From contig NC_064034.1 in assembly GCF_932526225.1 (NCBI RefSeq), positions 14,644,887 through 14,708,886 on the forward strand: a stretch of 64,000 nt of DNA. The letters are read 5' to 3'. The position numbers and the translations under genes were made by a program. The notes under the pieces were generated by a model. The model ran no database searches. It was not told the DNA's origin and saw only the letters and a list, made by a program, of their open reading frames with translations. Source of the DNA: Nematostella vectensis. Its lineage: Eukaryota; Cnidaria; Anthozoa; Actiniaria; Edwardsiidae. Positions 35,358 through 44,253 of the stretch are shown here, piece by piece. Position 1 is the first letter of the stretch, and each line of letters begins with the position of its first letter.

Positions 35358-35618
35358 CAGGGGCGGATCCAGGATTTCAAAATGGGGGGTGGATGATGGA
35401 CGGATAGACGGCTTATAACTGAATCCAGTGGTTCTTGGTAGGTCACATAGATCTAACAATACTTCACGCTGAATTGGATTTGTCGCGTCAGCAAAGCAGG
35501 CGAAGGCACATGGAGAGTACCTTCCGTCTCACAAACATTTATTTTCTTTCGACTTTCTTTTTAACTTAAAAAGGGGGGTGGATATCCACCCAATCCACCC
35601 CTTGTGTTTTCGCCCCTG
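35358..35618 (+). mobile_element. hAT-like short transposon, family 1, copy 2
   Basis: CAGGGGCGGATCCAGGATTT at the left end and TTCGCCCCTG at the right. It is flanked by CTTGT on both sides, probably part of the target-site duplication. Confidence 0.75.
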
Positions 35619-35879
35619 CTTGTAATGAATAATATTGGAAGTGATGATAAGGGGAGTTGATCAAATGCATAGACGATGGGTCGGATGCTGATGGGGAAGA
35701 CGATAAGTCGGAGAGTGACAGAAATGATAGGTCACATAGTGACAGAGAAGTTGATAATTCGGAGAATGACTGATTTAACTTGGAGAGTGACAGAGGAGAC
35801 GCTCCCACAAAGGACTAGGTCCGTCCGGGGCCGTTATTTGTACAAATGACGGTAACAGGTGCAAAAGGGATAACACAGC

Positions 35880-36080
35880 ACAAAAATCCATATTTACGCA
35901 CGTTCCGCGTAAAGGGTGATAAACATTCACGTTCATTTACGTTCTGCATAAAAATCGCGTAAAGGGTGATAACAATTTACGCATCTTTACGTTCTGCGTA
36001 AAGATCGCTTGAAGGGTGATAAACATTTACGCTTCTTAATGTTCTGCGTAAAGATCGCGTAAAGTGTGATAAACAGAGAT
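35880..36080 (+). repeat. Tandem repeat of about 51 bp, four units
   Basis: Four degenerate units containing TTTACG, TTCTGCGTAAAGATCGCG and TAAAGGGTGATAAACA. Each unit has internal inverted symmetry (TTTACGC / GCGTAAA). Non-coding. Confidence 0.75.
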
Positions 36081-36725
36081 ATTTTAGAAAATAATTGTAT
36101 CAATACCACTGGGTCTGTATCCTCAAAGATTCGGTGCAACACGAGGTGTTAGTCTAGTATAGTACTCTAGCCAGACCAAAAGAGAAAAGTGACATGAGTG
36201 TACAAGTGATAAATACGCTAAGGTGTATTTCACGGGATTATGATACTCTAATGTAATGTAAAAACTGTGAACATTCTCTTGATGCGTGGGCTAAGCAACT
36301 CTTGATGCGTGGGCGAAAATACTCTAAAAGACGTGGGCGATACAACAACGTGGGCGAAACCACCGCAATTCGGTACTAAAGGGGTTCTAATATGTTCTAA
36401 AAGTTATGATATGTACCGATTCTTTTCTTTTTTGTTTTATAGGTATACCATACATACATTCCTTTGGAGGTACTTACAGTTAAAGTCGTTTGCGTCTCGT
36501 CATGAGTATTTCATTAGTTTTTTTTTCGACTTTTGTTTTCTTTGTTTTCCCTTAACTTGTTATAAACAACAAACGAATATATATGCCGTCAAAGAAATCA
36601 CTAATGTAAGCCGCTTTGCTTTAATCACTTGGAATAACTACGATATCCTTAGTCTAATTTACTTCAGGGACCTACTTCCCGTGTACGTTACACGTTCGGT
36701 GTTTGTTATGAGTTTAAGTAAATAT
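36081..36725. other. Gene-free stretch
   Basis: One open frame (36309-36746) lacks any domain signal and spans low-complexity T-rich sequence; I do not support it as a gene. Confidence 0.4.
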
Positions 36726-36765
36726 ATATATTTAGGCACTGCCTAAAAGCGGGGCCAGCTTTATC
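36726..36765 (+). repeat. Transposon end sequence (2.6 kb family)
   Basis: TTTAGGCACTGCCTAAAAGC followed by GGGGCCAGC matches the ends at 17440 and 38100. What follows does not match copy A, so this is an end fragment or another member of the family. Confidence 0.6.
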
Positions 36766-36944
36766 AAAATATTTTCATATGAGTATTCTTGGGCAGATAA
36801 GGGTATGACCCCCCTGAAGATTAGAGTTTTCCATTTTTTTTTAGAATAAAAAAAATGCATAATATTAAACCTAACCTTTGTATACTTTATATATCCTTCC
36901 CACCCGCCTTGCATACATACAACCTGTTAAAAATGCATAGTCCG

Positions 36945-37190
36945 GGCTATATTTTATTTGATCTTATTTATTTCCCCACCGTAATGAAATGCTTGACCTT
37001 TTATTTGATCTTATTTATTTCCCCCAGTGTAATGAAATGCTTGACCTTTTATTTGATCTTATTTATTTCTCCACCGTAATGAAATGCTTGACCTTTTATT
37101 TGATCTTATTTATTTCCCCACCGTAATGAAATGCTTGACCTTTTATTTGATCTTATTTATTTCCCCCACTGTAATGAAATGCTAGACCTC
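36945..37190 (+). repeat. 47-bp tandem repeat, five units
   Basis: Five units containing TTTATTTGATCTTATTTATT and CCGTAATGAAATGCTTGACC, with small length differences. Non-coding. Confidence 0.85.
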
Positions 37191-37930
37191 CCTCTCCCAA
37201 TCTACTTCTTTTGCAGCTAAACCCAAAAATATTGGAGATATTAGTATTATTTATAATGCTAAATATGATATTAGCTACCAATAGCAAAGAGGAGGTTACG
37301 AGCTTTAAGTGTGTTAGCTGCATTTGATAAACAACTGATACTGAACAGATATTTCCTTATTTACTACATTTCTACAATAAAATAATCAGGACTAACATAA
37401 ATGTGCATGGCATTTTACATAGTCCTTTTGTTGAGTATAGCTTTGGACACCAAGAGACTTCAGGAGATGTTTGCTGCAAGGGAGCCCAACATTTCATGCC
37501 CAAAAATCCCTTGATGTAAATTTCCAGTCCCTCTTTTAACACTTTTACTAAGTTTAAGTACTAAATTAATAGAAAATGCAACTGCAGATCTTTGTGAATA
37601 CAAACATTTTAATACACCATCCCTATCTCCTACTCCAGTTTTCAACCACTAAATATTTGCTGTCATAAATGCTACTAAAACATAAGATACAAATAGTGAA
37701 ATCACAGTTTAGACAGCATTCATTCAGGAGGGGGATGGGGCTTCAAAAAAGTCACACATACTATAAGCAGGGGTTTTATTAAGGCACTGAGGCCTGCAGA
37801 ACAGCCAGCTAGAATTTTCCAAGCACCAGCTACTTTTTAAACAAAAAGTCAATTAAAGTTTTATTTGAACTGATAAAATAAAACAACTTCAATCCCTACT
37901 TATGGACTCCTGTTAACCTGAAACTCCTGT
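37190..37930. other. Gene-free stretch
   Basis: No supported gene. Contains a degenerate family-3 hAT-like transposon at about 37779-37910. Confidence 0.45.
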
Positions 37931-38092
37931 ATAAGTGTTCCCTGCTCACAAATACTACAATGTTTCCCTGCACACACGTACTATAAGATAAATGTTCCCT
38001 GCTCACACATACAACAAGCTTTCCCTGCACACACATACGAAAAGTGTTCCCTGCTGACACATATAAGTGTGTCCCCTACTCACACATACTAT
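37930..38092 (+). repeat. Degenerate tandem repeat around TTCCCTGCTCACACATAC
   Basis: Five or six units of about 25-35 bp. It ends at the transposon-end sequence at 38100. Confidence 0.7.
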
Positions 38093-38700
38093 AATATATA
38101 GATTTAGGCACTGCATAAAAGTGGAGCCAGCATGACTTTTTTTAGCATAAACTAGAACCCCCCTTCCCTGTACTTTCATTATGCATCATGTTCCACCACC
38201 CACAAAAACGGCACAATGTGTTAAACATATAAAGATTACATGTTCTATAAATACTGCAATTATTATTAAATGGTGTCCTCCCAATCTTCCTAGGGAATAC
38301 CTAGAACAAATATGTTTTTTTGTTCTAGGTAAAAAAAAGTATTTATTGACATTACTAAGGATATCATTAACTAAACTATATTTGATAGACAACTGATACA
38401 GCAAAATTAGCAAAATAAATTTATGCTTTGATTAACAGGGAAGGCTTTCAGGTGTGAAGAGAGGTCATATTTATTCTAAAATGATATGAGGATCAATTAA
38501 AGTTCCTCACAAAAAGCTGGGTGCTATTTTATTCTCTTTAAAATTAAAAACAATAAAAAAAATGCATATCAAATTCCTATAAATTAATAAGTATATCAGC
38601 AAATCACACTATCATAGTGGGTTTGACGTAAAAGTACTCGTTCCCTGCCTGTACTGTCCCAATTTCTTTTACTTCTTTAAGTTACTTACCTTAACTTGCA
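38093..38700 (+). repeat. Transposon end plus dispersed repeat, partner of 1985-2345
   Basis: Starts with the family end (TTTAGGCACTGCATAAAAGT) and continues with sequence that matches 1985-2345 in the same orientation. No gene. Confidence 0.65.
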
Positions 38701-38837
38701 AAGATAGGGCTTTATCATTTTCTTTCTCTTGTGTAAGTTTTAAAGTCTGAGTACATTATTTTATTAAACAGTTAAGAACCACATATAAGAACCTAGAATG
38801 AACCTGTTAACCTAAAATTAACAAATTAGAATTCTTT

Positions 38838-39736
38838 TTATAAGCATCTATTTAGCCAGTGCCCGTGCCAGGCAAAAGGGGTGAGAAGGTCGACACCTAA
38901 AAAGGCTCGCCGTCGGCCCTTGTCCTGGAGGTCTTCCTCGTTTACGGCGATGTACACCTCCGTTCCGATCTCTAAGGGGACCTCTAAGGGGACCTCTAAG
39001 GGGGGCTTTTCGGCTTTTAGAGGCACCTCAGCATTATGGCGTCTTTAGGCGCAAAGCCAGTCATGCGAGTCTTCGTTGCGTTTATGTCCGAGATGACGAT
39101 TGGCAAAGCAGTAACCCACTCGCGGTTTGTTTCGCCGGATGCAAGCTCCTTCGAGTACTGCGCACGAAATAGGCGCTGTGCCAGCCAGCGCTGGAAAGAC
39201 TCGGCGAAAGCTTGGCTCCTGTGGTGCCCGGGCTCAGCCCGTCGGACCTCCACCCCGTGGTCTGTTAGGAGCTTTGTGGTAGCACCCTTGAACTCCATGC
39301 CGTCATCAACCATGAGGACTTTAGGCCATGTGAGAGGTCCCTCTGCATAGATGTCAGCGAGTTCGCGGGAGACGACGGCCGCGCTCTTAGTCCTCAGTGG
39401 GCGGGCGGTTTTATATCGTGAAGCAACGTCAACGACAGTCAGGGCATACTTGTACCCGCGGTCCGTTGGCACGAATAGCAGGTCCGACTGGTGGATACGG
39501 TTTGGTATCTGCTCCGAGAAGTGGGCGAAGGTAGTCGGAGGAGGGGGTGTCTGTGTGTAGCCCCCGACGGGCTGCGAGCTTACCCACTTGCGCACTCGAT
39601 CTATGGAGGCTGAGCCCTTGGGGAGTTTGGCATGCAGAGCGGTCACTCCCTGGAAGCCACCTCTGGCGTAGTATATAGGAAGAAGTAACGCATCGAGTTC
39701 TTCGTCGGACATGCGCTTCGCCGCCATTGTCGGCAA
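38838..39736 (-). CDS. Retrovirus-type (RVE, DDE) integrase, tail in a shifted frame
   Basis: The main frame (39736-39017, 239 residues) has a small N-terminal helical region (residues 5-55), then the integrase core. The first catalytic Asp is D85 (HQSDLLFVP), the second D145 (MVDDGMEF), and the Glu E179 (AFAESFQRW), which leaves 33 residues between D145 and E179, close to the usual 35. It ends just after TGFAPKDAIML. A second frame (39026-38838) overlaps it by 10 bases and reads like the normal C-terminal tail (LEIGTEVYIAVNEEDL, RAFLGVDLLTPFAWHGHWL), so a one-base indel or a programmed shift separates the two. The tail carries a direct repeat (LEVPLEVPLE). The protein would insert the element into the host chromosome. 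The gene is at the left end of the island, as is common in Polintons. Confidence 0.85.
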
Positions 39737-39794
39737 TGTACAGCAACAGGTGTATCAGTCTCCAACAGGCGGTTGCCGTCTGCTCTGGTTGTGC

Positions 39795-40004
39795 CTAGGC
39801 GGTCTTTTTGAGGTCGGTAGGCCCTCGGAGAACGACATTGGCGAATCTCTTAACACACTCCCTGTCTGCGCGCCACAACTCGAGGCTTCGGTTAGCAATG
39901 TCACCAAAGCTACATAATCCACCCATCGACGACACCTTCGGTGTTACTCGCTTAGCAGCGGCTGCTACCTCGTGCATAGCACTCCACAACTGGTCTGCAA
40001 TCAT
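39795..40004 (-). CDS. Small element gene, 69 residues, unknown function
   Basis: Starts with ATG at 40004, directly after a palindromic TATACGTATACGTATA run that may be part of its promoter. The frame reads MIADQLWSAMHEVAAAAKRV, then GGLCSFGDIANRSLELWRAD, and ends in TDLKKTA. It looks like a soluble helical protein. I do not recognise it. It lies between the integrase and the next small gene. Confidence 0.5.
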   Translation of the reverse strand: MIADQLWSAMHEVAAAAKRVTPKVSSMGGLCSFGDIANRSLELWRADRECVKRFANVVLRGPTDLKKTA

Positions 40005-40080
40005 CTTATACGTATACGTATACGAATACGCACAGTATGGGAAAAGGCCGCCTAGATGCAGCGCCGGGACGGCAGCTGCA

Positions 40081-40512
40081 TCACAGCATGCGGCTAGCTG
40101 TGTAGCCGATGGCGCGAGCGCCAATGTACGCCAACTCGGCGTTTTTCTGCGTTTTGCTGGGGATGTAGTAGCCGGACAACTCAGGAGCCCGCATTGACTC
40201 CAGGAGTTGTTTTGGTCGGGTCTTGTTGTAATGTTTGAGCGCGTAGTCAGTGTAGGTGAAGCTTTGCTTTGCGAGGGCCCCTCTCTCGCGACTTTGCGCT
40301 TGCCAATCGAGGATTTCTTGTCGCCGCTGTTGGTAGCGTCCATAGTCTTGTTGGTATTTCTTGAGGGCCTTGTCGTCGCCTTGTTGTCGCCTCTCCTTCT
40401 CAGCTAAGGCAGGGCTCTCATCGTTCGACAGGAACTTTGCTAGGTAGTTACCACCAACGAATGCAGTCGCGTTTAGGACGGCGCCGCCAACCAAAATTGC
40501 GATGGAGGCCAT
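40081..40512 (-). CDS. Small membrane-anchored element protein, about 143 residues
   Basis: Start chosen at the ATG at 40512 (MASIAILVGGAVLNATAFVG), 9 bases after a promoter-like motif shared with another gene. An N-terminal hydrophobic helix is followed by a glutamine- and tyrosine-rich helical stretch (KKYQQDYGRYQQRRQEILDW) and a region with YTDYALKHYN and SGYYIPS. It is likely a minor virion or membrane protein; this is inference from position and composition. I have the impression that similar proteins accompany this kind of element in other cnidarian genomes, but cannot check. Confidence 0.55.
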   Translation of the reverse strand: MASIAILVGGAVLNATAFVGGNYLAKFLSNDESPALAEKERRQQGDDKALKKYQQDYGRYQQRRQEILDWQAQSRERGALAKQSFTYTDYALKHYNKTRPKQLLESMRAPELSGYYIPSKTQKNAELAYIGARAIGYTASRML

Positions 40513-40521
40513 CGAGTAGTC

Positions 40522-40537
40522 TGTACGTTTCACGTGC
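40522..40537 (-). promoter_or_regulatory. Shared upstream motif, copy 1
   Basis: Minus strand GCACGTGAAACGTACA, ending 9 bases before the ATG at 40512. The same 16 bases occur upstream of the gene starting at 41696. It contains a CACGTG E-box. Probably a promoter or start-site motif of the element. Confidence 0.55.
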
Positions 40538-40589
40538 TATGTGTACGTAAACACGAGTCTAATACGTGGCCTACACGTGTAGTACACTA

Positions 40590-41037
40590 CTACATGGGCA
40601 GGATCTTCTGGTCCTCAAGGTAACCCTTCAAAGCGACAGCACCCGAAACAGCGGCAGTCATTTTTGCGTAGTTCATGGCGTTCGCGGAGGGGTCTATGGT
40701 GAAGTCTTCGCACAAGACCTTGCGCCCAACCCAGCCAATACCGGCGACGAGGCCGGTTATGACTGCGGCGTCGGTGATGGTCTTTGTAGTTTTGCTTTGC
40801 TGCGTGTTGCACAGCTTTCTTCTTCGCTCTGTTAAGTCGTTTCCACTCTGCCAAGCGCCTTCCGGCTTCGACTCGTCCAGGGTGTTTAGGTCGGGTCGCG
40901 GGTGGCTCGGGCGTACGTGCAGGTTCATGAGCAGTTTTTTGATGATGGTCATCAGCAGCAGCTTGTTTGTCAGGTTCCGCTGACCCGTCTGCCGTTCCGG
41001 CAGGCTGAGCACTAGTACTTCCTTGAGGTCCCTCCAT
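40590..41037 (-). pseudogene. Element gene with a frameshift: Ala/Pro-rich head and membrane-helix tail
   Basis: Starting at the ATG at 41037, the frame gives a low-complexity head (QPAGTADGSAEPDKQAAADD, then PEPPATRPKHPGRVEAGRRL) and a lysine-rich stretch. Near 40790 the plausible coding frame changes. The continuation (TDAAVITGLVAGIGWVGRKV, then AMNYAKMTAAVSGAVALKGY) has a membrane helix and ends at 40590 after EDQKILPM. The two frames overlap over about 400 bases, and outside these limits each turns into arginine-rich nonsense, so a single gene with one indel is the simplest reading. Function unknown. Head composition plus a membrane segment suggests a virion-associated protein. Confidence 0.5.
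40990..41001 (+). repeat. 12-bp repeated motif TGCCGTTCCGGC, copy 1
   Basis: Copies at 40990-41001, 41187-41198, 41595-41606 and 45180-45191, all on the plus strand and all inside minus-strand reading frames in the same codon phase, so each encodes AGTA. Copies 1 and 3 are identical over 18 bases (through AGGCTG). Copies 2 and 4 are identical over 19 bases (from GCGCTTGCC). Confidence 0.85.
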
Positions 41038-41090
41038 TTGTGATGCAACAACTTGGCTGCTGAAGAAGTGGCAAGCTTTCAAATGAACGT

Positions 41091-41696
41091 CTACTCTGAG
41101 GTGGCAGACTCGCCAGTGTGCGTTTGCGGGCAAACCACTGGTGGGTCCGCGACTGCTACCTCGTGTTGACACCTCGTGTCAGCGCTTGCCGTTCCGGCGG
41201 TGTTCACATGGCGTGCTACGTGTAACGCCCCGACGGCTAAAGCCATCAAACGACTGCAGCGTAGAGACAGGCTTCCGCACAATGTGTGGAGCTCGTTGTT
41301 GAAAATGTAGTCGGACACTAGGTCATTGTGGAGATCGACCACACTGTCTATCGGCAGCGCCATGCCTACTAGCTTGGTCGTTAGCTTCAGAAAGCTGTCT
41401 GCCAGGGCGTCTGTACTCCGGCTGGCTAGAGCGGTCTCGTATCGCTTCTCGTACTTCCTCACTTCCTCGGCGCTCATGCGTTTCACGTCGTCGTGAGTCA
41501 GGGCTTTGCCTACCATTTCTCTCGACTTCCCCGAGGCTACGAAAATCGCGAGTTTCTCCCTCGCGTCTGTTATCTCAGTTTGCTGACCTCCGGTTGCCGT
41601 TCCGGCAGGCTGCGTCGAGCAGCCCAACGACTCGACGGCCGGGAGGACGGCGGCGCCCCCCTCAAGAAGACTCTCAAAGTATTCGTCGCTCATCAT
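41091..41696 (-). CDS. Element protein of about 201 residues, unknown function
   Basis: Starts ATG ATG at 41696, downstream of the shared 16-base motif. After a low-complexity head (residues 1-45, with QPAGTATGG) a helical domain follows: ITDAREKLAIFVASGKSREM, then AEEVRKYEKRYETALASR, then KLTTKLVGMALPIDSVVDLH, and LSLRCSRLMALAVGALHVAR near residue 160. The tail is Ala- and Thr-rich (NTAGTASADT) with several Cys. No known domain is recognised. The ordered helical core looks conserved rather than random, and the neighbouring packaging ATPase suggests a virion or packaging role, which is inference. Confidence 0.6.
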   Translation of the reverse strand: MMSDEYFESLLEGGAAVLPAVESLGCSTQPAGTATGGQQTEITDAREKLAIFVASGKSREMVGKALTHDDVKRMSAEEVRKYEKRYETALASRSTDALADSFLKLTTKLVGMALPIDSVVDLHNDLVSDYIFNNELHTLCGSLSLRCSRLMALAVGALHVARHVNTAGTASADTRCQHEVAVADPPVVCPQTHTGESATSE

Positions 41697-41718
41697 GCAC
41701 CCTAGGGTGTAACACGTG

Positions 41719-41734
41719 TGTACGTTTCACGTGC
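41719..41734 (-). promoter_or_regulatory. Shared upstream motif, copy 2
   Basis: The same 16 bases as at 40522-40537, about 22 bases upstream of the ATG at 41696. A palindromic run TATACGTATACGTATACG lies a further 30 bases upstream (41763-41780), like the one before the gene at 40004. Between motif and ATG is CACGTGTTACACCCTAGGGT, which has a near copy in inverse orientation at about 45309. Confidence 0.55.
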
Positions 41735-41802
41735 CTTGAGGACGGTGTGATTGATGCATATACCTATACGTATACGTATACGTGGGCGGTGGTTTACTGC
41801 GC

Positions 41803-42432
41803 TTACCCTTCAACTAGGGCGATGGTATAAGGGTGACGCAAGCAAAACTCTAACTTCGAGAACTTTTTCGTCTTGAGGGCCTTCATGTACTCTTTTATCT
41901 TCTCTTCTGAGAGCTCCGCGCCGTAGTCATGCAGGATAGCTTTCATGTCAGCCTTGCTCGGCGTATAGAAGACCACCAAGGACGCGATGTTCTCACGGAA
42001 CTGCTTCGTGATGCTAGTTAGCTGCTGCGTGATCATCCACACACTAATACCCACGTGGCGCGCGCTGAACGCCAAGTTGACGAGCTGGTCAGAGCGCCTC
42101 TTTACGTCTTTCGAGGCTACACAGTCGTCGAGTATGATTAGCGTATTAGTGCCTCCGAAGACAGCGGAGACAAACCTCAGCAGTGTGTCGATCTGACCCG
42201 CCTCAGGTGTGACGACAAACAGACGATTGTCGCCCTCGCCGAAGCCGTCGTATGTTTTGTTGTAGACAAAGGTAGGGCACACGAGTACGATGTAGTCAAA
42301 CTTGCCCCGGAAAGGGCCGCGCAGCCGGTCCACTATGAATTGGGTCTTCCCGCATGACGTCGGGCCCAAGATGAAAGCGTCAAATGGGATGTTTTTCGGG
42401 TCCATACCGCGCTGCCGCAGCGCTTCGCGCAC
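41803..42432 (-). CDS. A32/FtsK-HerA-type DNA packaging ATPase
   Basis: A P-loop ATPase of 200-209 residues. The Walker A motif is GPTSCGKT (residues 23-30 counted from 42432), the Walker B is TLIILDD (97-103), and a sensor-like ITQQ follows at 134-137. Size and motif spacing fit the genome-packaging ATPases of Polintons, virophages and related viruses, which pump DNA into the capsid. The frame is open from a TAG at about 42459. The first ATG is at 42405 (MDPKNIPFDAFILGPTSC), so translation likely starts there. It begins 40 bases after the capsid-gene stop and shows no lesion, unlike the capsid gene. Confidence 0.85.
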   Translation of the reverse strand: MREALRQRGMDPKNIPFDAFILGPTSCGKTQFIVDRLRGPFRGKFDYIVLVCPTFVYNKTYDGFGEGDNRLFVVTPEAGQIDTLLRFVSAVFGGTNTLIILDDCVASKDVKRRSDQLVNLAFSARHVGISVWMITQQLTSITKQFRENIASLVVFYTPSKADMKAILHDYGAELSEEKIKEYMKALKTKKFSKLEFCLRHPYTIALVEG

Positions 42433-42445
42433 TTCTGGTCTGTGC

Positions 42446-43728
42446 TCAGTATTGCATGGACTCTAGCTGTCCGTTCATAAGGTTCATTTGGGCGTCGGCC
42501 ACCACAAACACGTGACAGTTTACGGTACCCTGGCCGCTTGCCGTGCGTTTTATCTCGAGATGCACACCATCGCGGGTGTTTTCCAATCGGAGACCGCCCC
42601 CATGGATAGCATTGTCGTCCGTCGTTCGGTCGATCCACAGAGCAAACTTGTTATCGCCATAGAACGACTCGGGGCTGACTGCTGGAGCGGCAGGCGCTCC
42701 GCTGTGCCCCCCCCCCCCCCCCCGGGAAGGGGCGGACGAACCGCCTTTTCGCCTCCCTCCAGAAATCCGTGGGGCGCAGTCCCTGGCTGAAGACCTTGTT
42801 TGGCATGCCGTCGATTGTAACGCGAACGCTCTTGATGTCGGGGTAACTTCTCAGAGTAGCGAGCCCCTGCCGTGTATGGCTCCACAAAGAGGAGCAACAG
42901 ACCACTCATAGACCTTCGCGGCAGGTTGACACTCTCGTTGATTATGCTGTCCGTCCCTTTGCTAATCACAAAGGTCTTGTGGAGGTTCACTTGCTCGTAG
43001 AAGAACGTTGTGCCGTTTTGGTAAGCGGCGGCTGCAGACCGGGCGAGGTTGTAGTCCCTCAGGCTTTGTATTCTAGCTCTAGGTTTTTGATGCCATAGGA
43101 TAACTTGGTAGCATCGCTTCCGACTACTACCTGGTCAGCCGTTGCGAGTGTGATCTCGAATAGCAGTGCCTCGGAGAGCGCCCTTGGGTACACTACGCCG
43201 TGGTCCGTCAGCAGAGAATGGTCTAGCGGGATGGTGTACTTCGCCCCGTGGGCGGCGTTTAGAGCGTTCTCCTTGGCGTTACTAGTCGCTTTATCGCCAG
43301 CCTTGGAGCGAAGCTTGCGCATGTTTTCTGACTGTATGCCCTGCTCCAGACGGTCCTCTCTCTCGACCTTGGACAGGTAAAGCTCCTCATAAATGTCTTC
43401 TTGTCGATGTCTTAAAGACATCGTAGCGGTTGGTGTCCTGGAGCGTTTCTCCTACAAACGTGATTTTCAGGCGGCTCACGAGATTTCGGCCGACGTTGTT
43501 CACGACGGTATTATTTGCTTGGCCTGAGATGGAGAGATCGAAACCGATCCTCAAGGAGCCAGGCACGAGCGTGACGCCTTCCGATAGCTTTGGGACCGCC
43601 ACCTATAGCGTCTCGCCGGGGGAAGCCGTCGACGGGTTGAGAGTGACCCGGTGAACAGTTCTCTCGGCTTTCAAACCCAGAGGAGTTCTGGGTGTTCGTT
43701 GGGGGTCAAGTTTATCGCTGACTGACAT
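42446..43728 (-). pseudogene. Probable major capsid protein gene, broken
   Basis: About 1.28 kb, the size for some 425 residues, between the divergent promoter region and the ATPase. Starting at ATG 43728, the plausible coding frame is interrupted by TAG at 43605-43603, then changes frame near 43400, again near 43060, near 42840, and at the run of C at about 42707-42723, and ends with TGA at 42446. The part after the TAG has beta-rich text (VPGSLRIGFDLSISGQANNT, RLKITFVGETLQD), and 43421-43059 has EEALY-like loops ending in ATKLSYGIKNLELEY. This text style, its position beside the ATPase and its length point to a double-jelly-roll capsid protein of the Polinton/adintovirus kind. I am less sure of the family than of the coding nature. 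I do not reconstruct it. Confidence 0.6.
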
Positions 43729-43734
43729 TCCTAT

Positions 43735-43753
43735 TACGTATTACGTATATTAT

Positions 43754-43805
<52 letters not shown>

Positions 43806-43923
43806 TTGGTTTGAGAAAAATACAAACTACATAGGTTTCCCTAATATATATATTTTATATATATATAAAATGATGGTTGAAGGCTTTCATAGAAAGTGCT
43901 CAATACTCGAAAGTAGAGCGGTG
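43735..43923. repeat. TA-rich microsatellite with a partial copy of the palindrome arm
   Basis: A TATATC/TA run at about 43745-43800, then AGTGTTGGTTTGAGAAAAAT-type sequence (43802-43845), which is a third, partial copy of the arm of the adjacent palindrome. This is the gap between the divergent capsid-like gene and the plus-strand gene. Confidence 0.8.
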
Positions 43924-44041
43924 TATAGTGTTGGTTTGAGAAAAATACAAACTACATAGGTTTCCCTACAGGTCTGTTTCGTGGCAACCACGAAACAGAC
44001 CTGTAGGGAAACCTATGTAGTTTGTATTTTTCTCAAACCAA

Positions 44042-44048
<7 letters not shown>
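43924..44048. repeat. Perfect 125-base palindrome (61-base arms, 3-base loop)
   Basis: Arms run from TATAGTGTTGG to CCAACACTATA with the centre GTGGCAACCAC at 43986. I see no mismatch in the arms. It is bordered by TA repeats on both sides (43745-43800 and 44044-44077). It could be a nested foldback transposon, or a cruciform-forming control or replication site of the element. Sequence alone does not decide. Confidence 0.85.
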
Positions 44049-44080
<32 letters not shown>

Positions 44081-44253
44081 AAGTACGAAGCCACGTGGCT
44101 ATGGTGCGGACTGTTAGGCATGTCTAATATAGCGTAGCATGGGCTATGCGCACGCATCATGGATGATGTTGACGTTGACATTGACGATACCTTGCCGGGT
44201 GCGTCCGCCGATCGCGGAGCGGGGGACGACGAGACGATGGGGAGTCGATCCCA

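Larger units (their letters stand above)
34030..35680 (+). repeat. Right arm of the 1.65 kb inverted repeat
   Basis: Inverse of 1-1660, including both nested short transposons. In this orientation the coding-like stretch near 35115-35320 reads on the plus strand (YDWVQPN, LKVSVLDLYIEN) and is interrupted by stops. The frame 34107-34388 (FKQYAIKTPLSYSYNDKDY) is also conserved in the other arm but has no recognised family. Confidence 0.8.

Noticed and set aside
36309..36746. 145-residue plus-strand frame
   Set aside because: T-rich sequence giving Phe/Tyr/Ile-rich text; no motif.
39036..39560. Plus-strand frames over the integrase
   Set aside because: Shadows of the GC-rich minus-strand gene with no motif.
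43924..44048. Hammerhead ribozyme in the palindrome (ACGAAACAGACCTGT resembles the GAAA-side of cnidarian Penelope-type hammerheads)
   Set aside because: I looked for the CTGATGA core upstream and did not find it; only one half of the motif is present.
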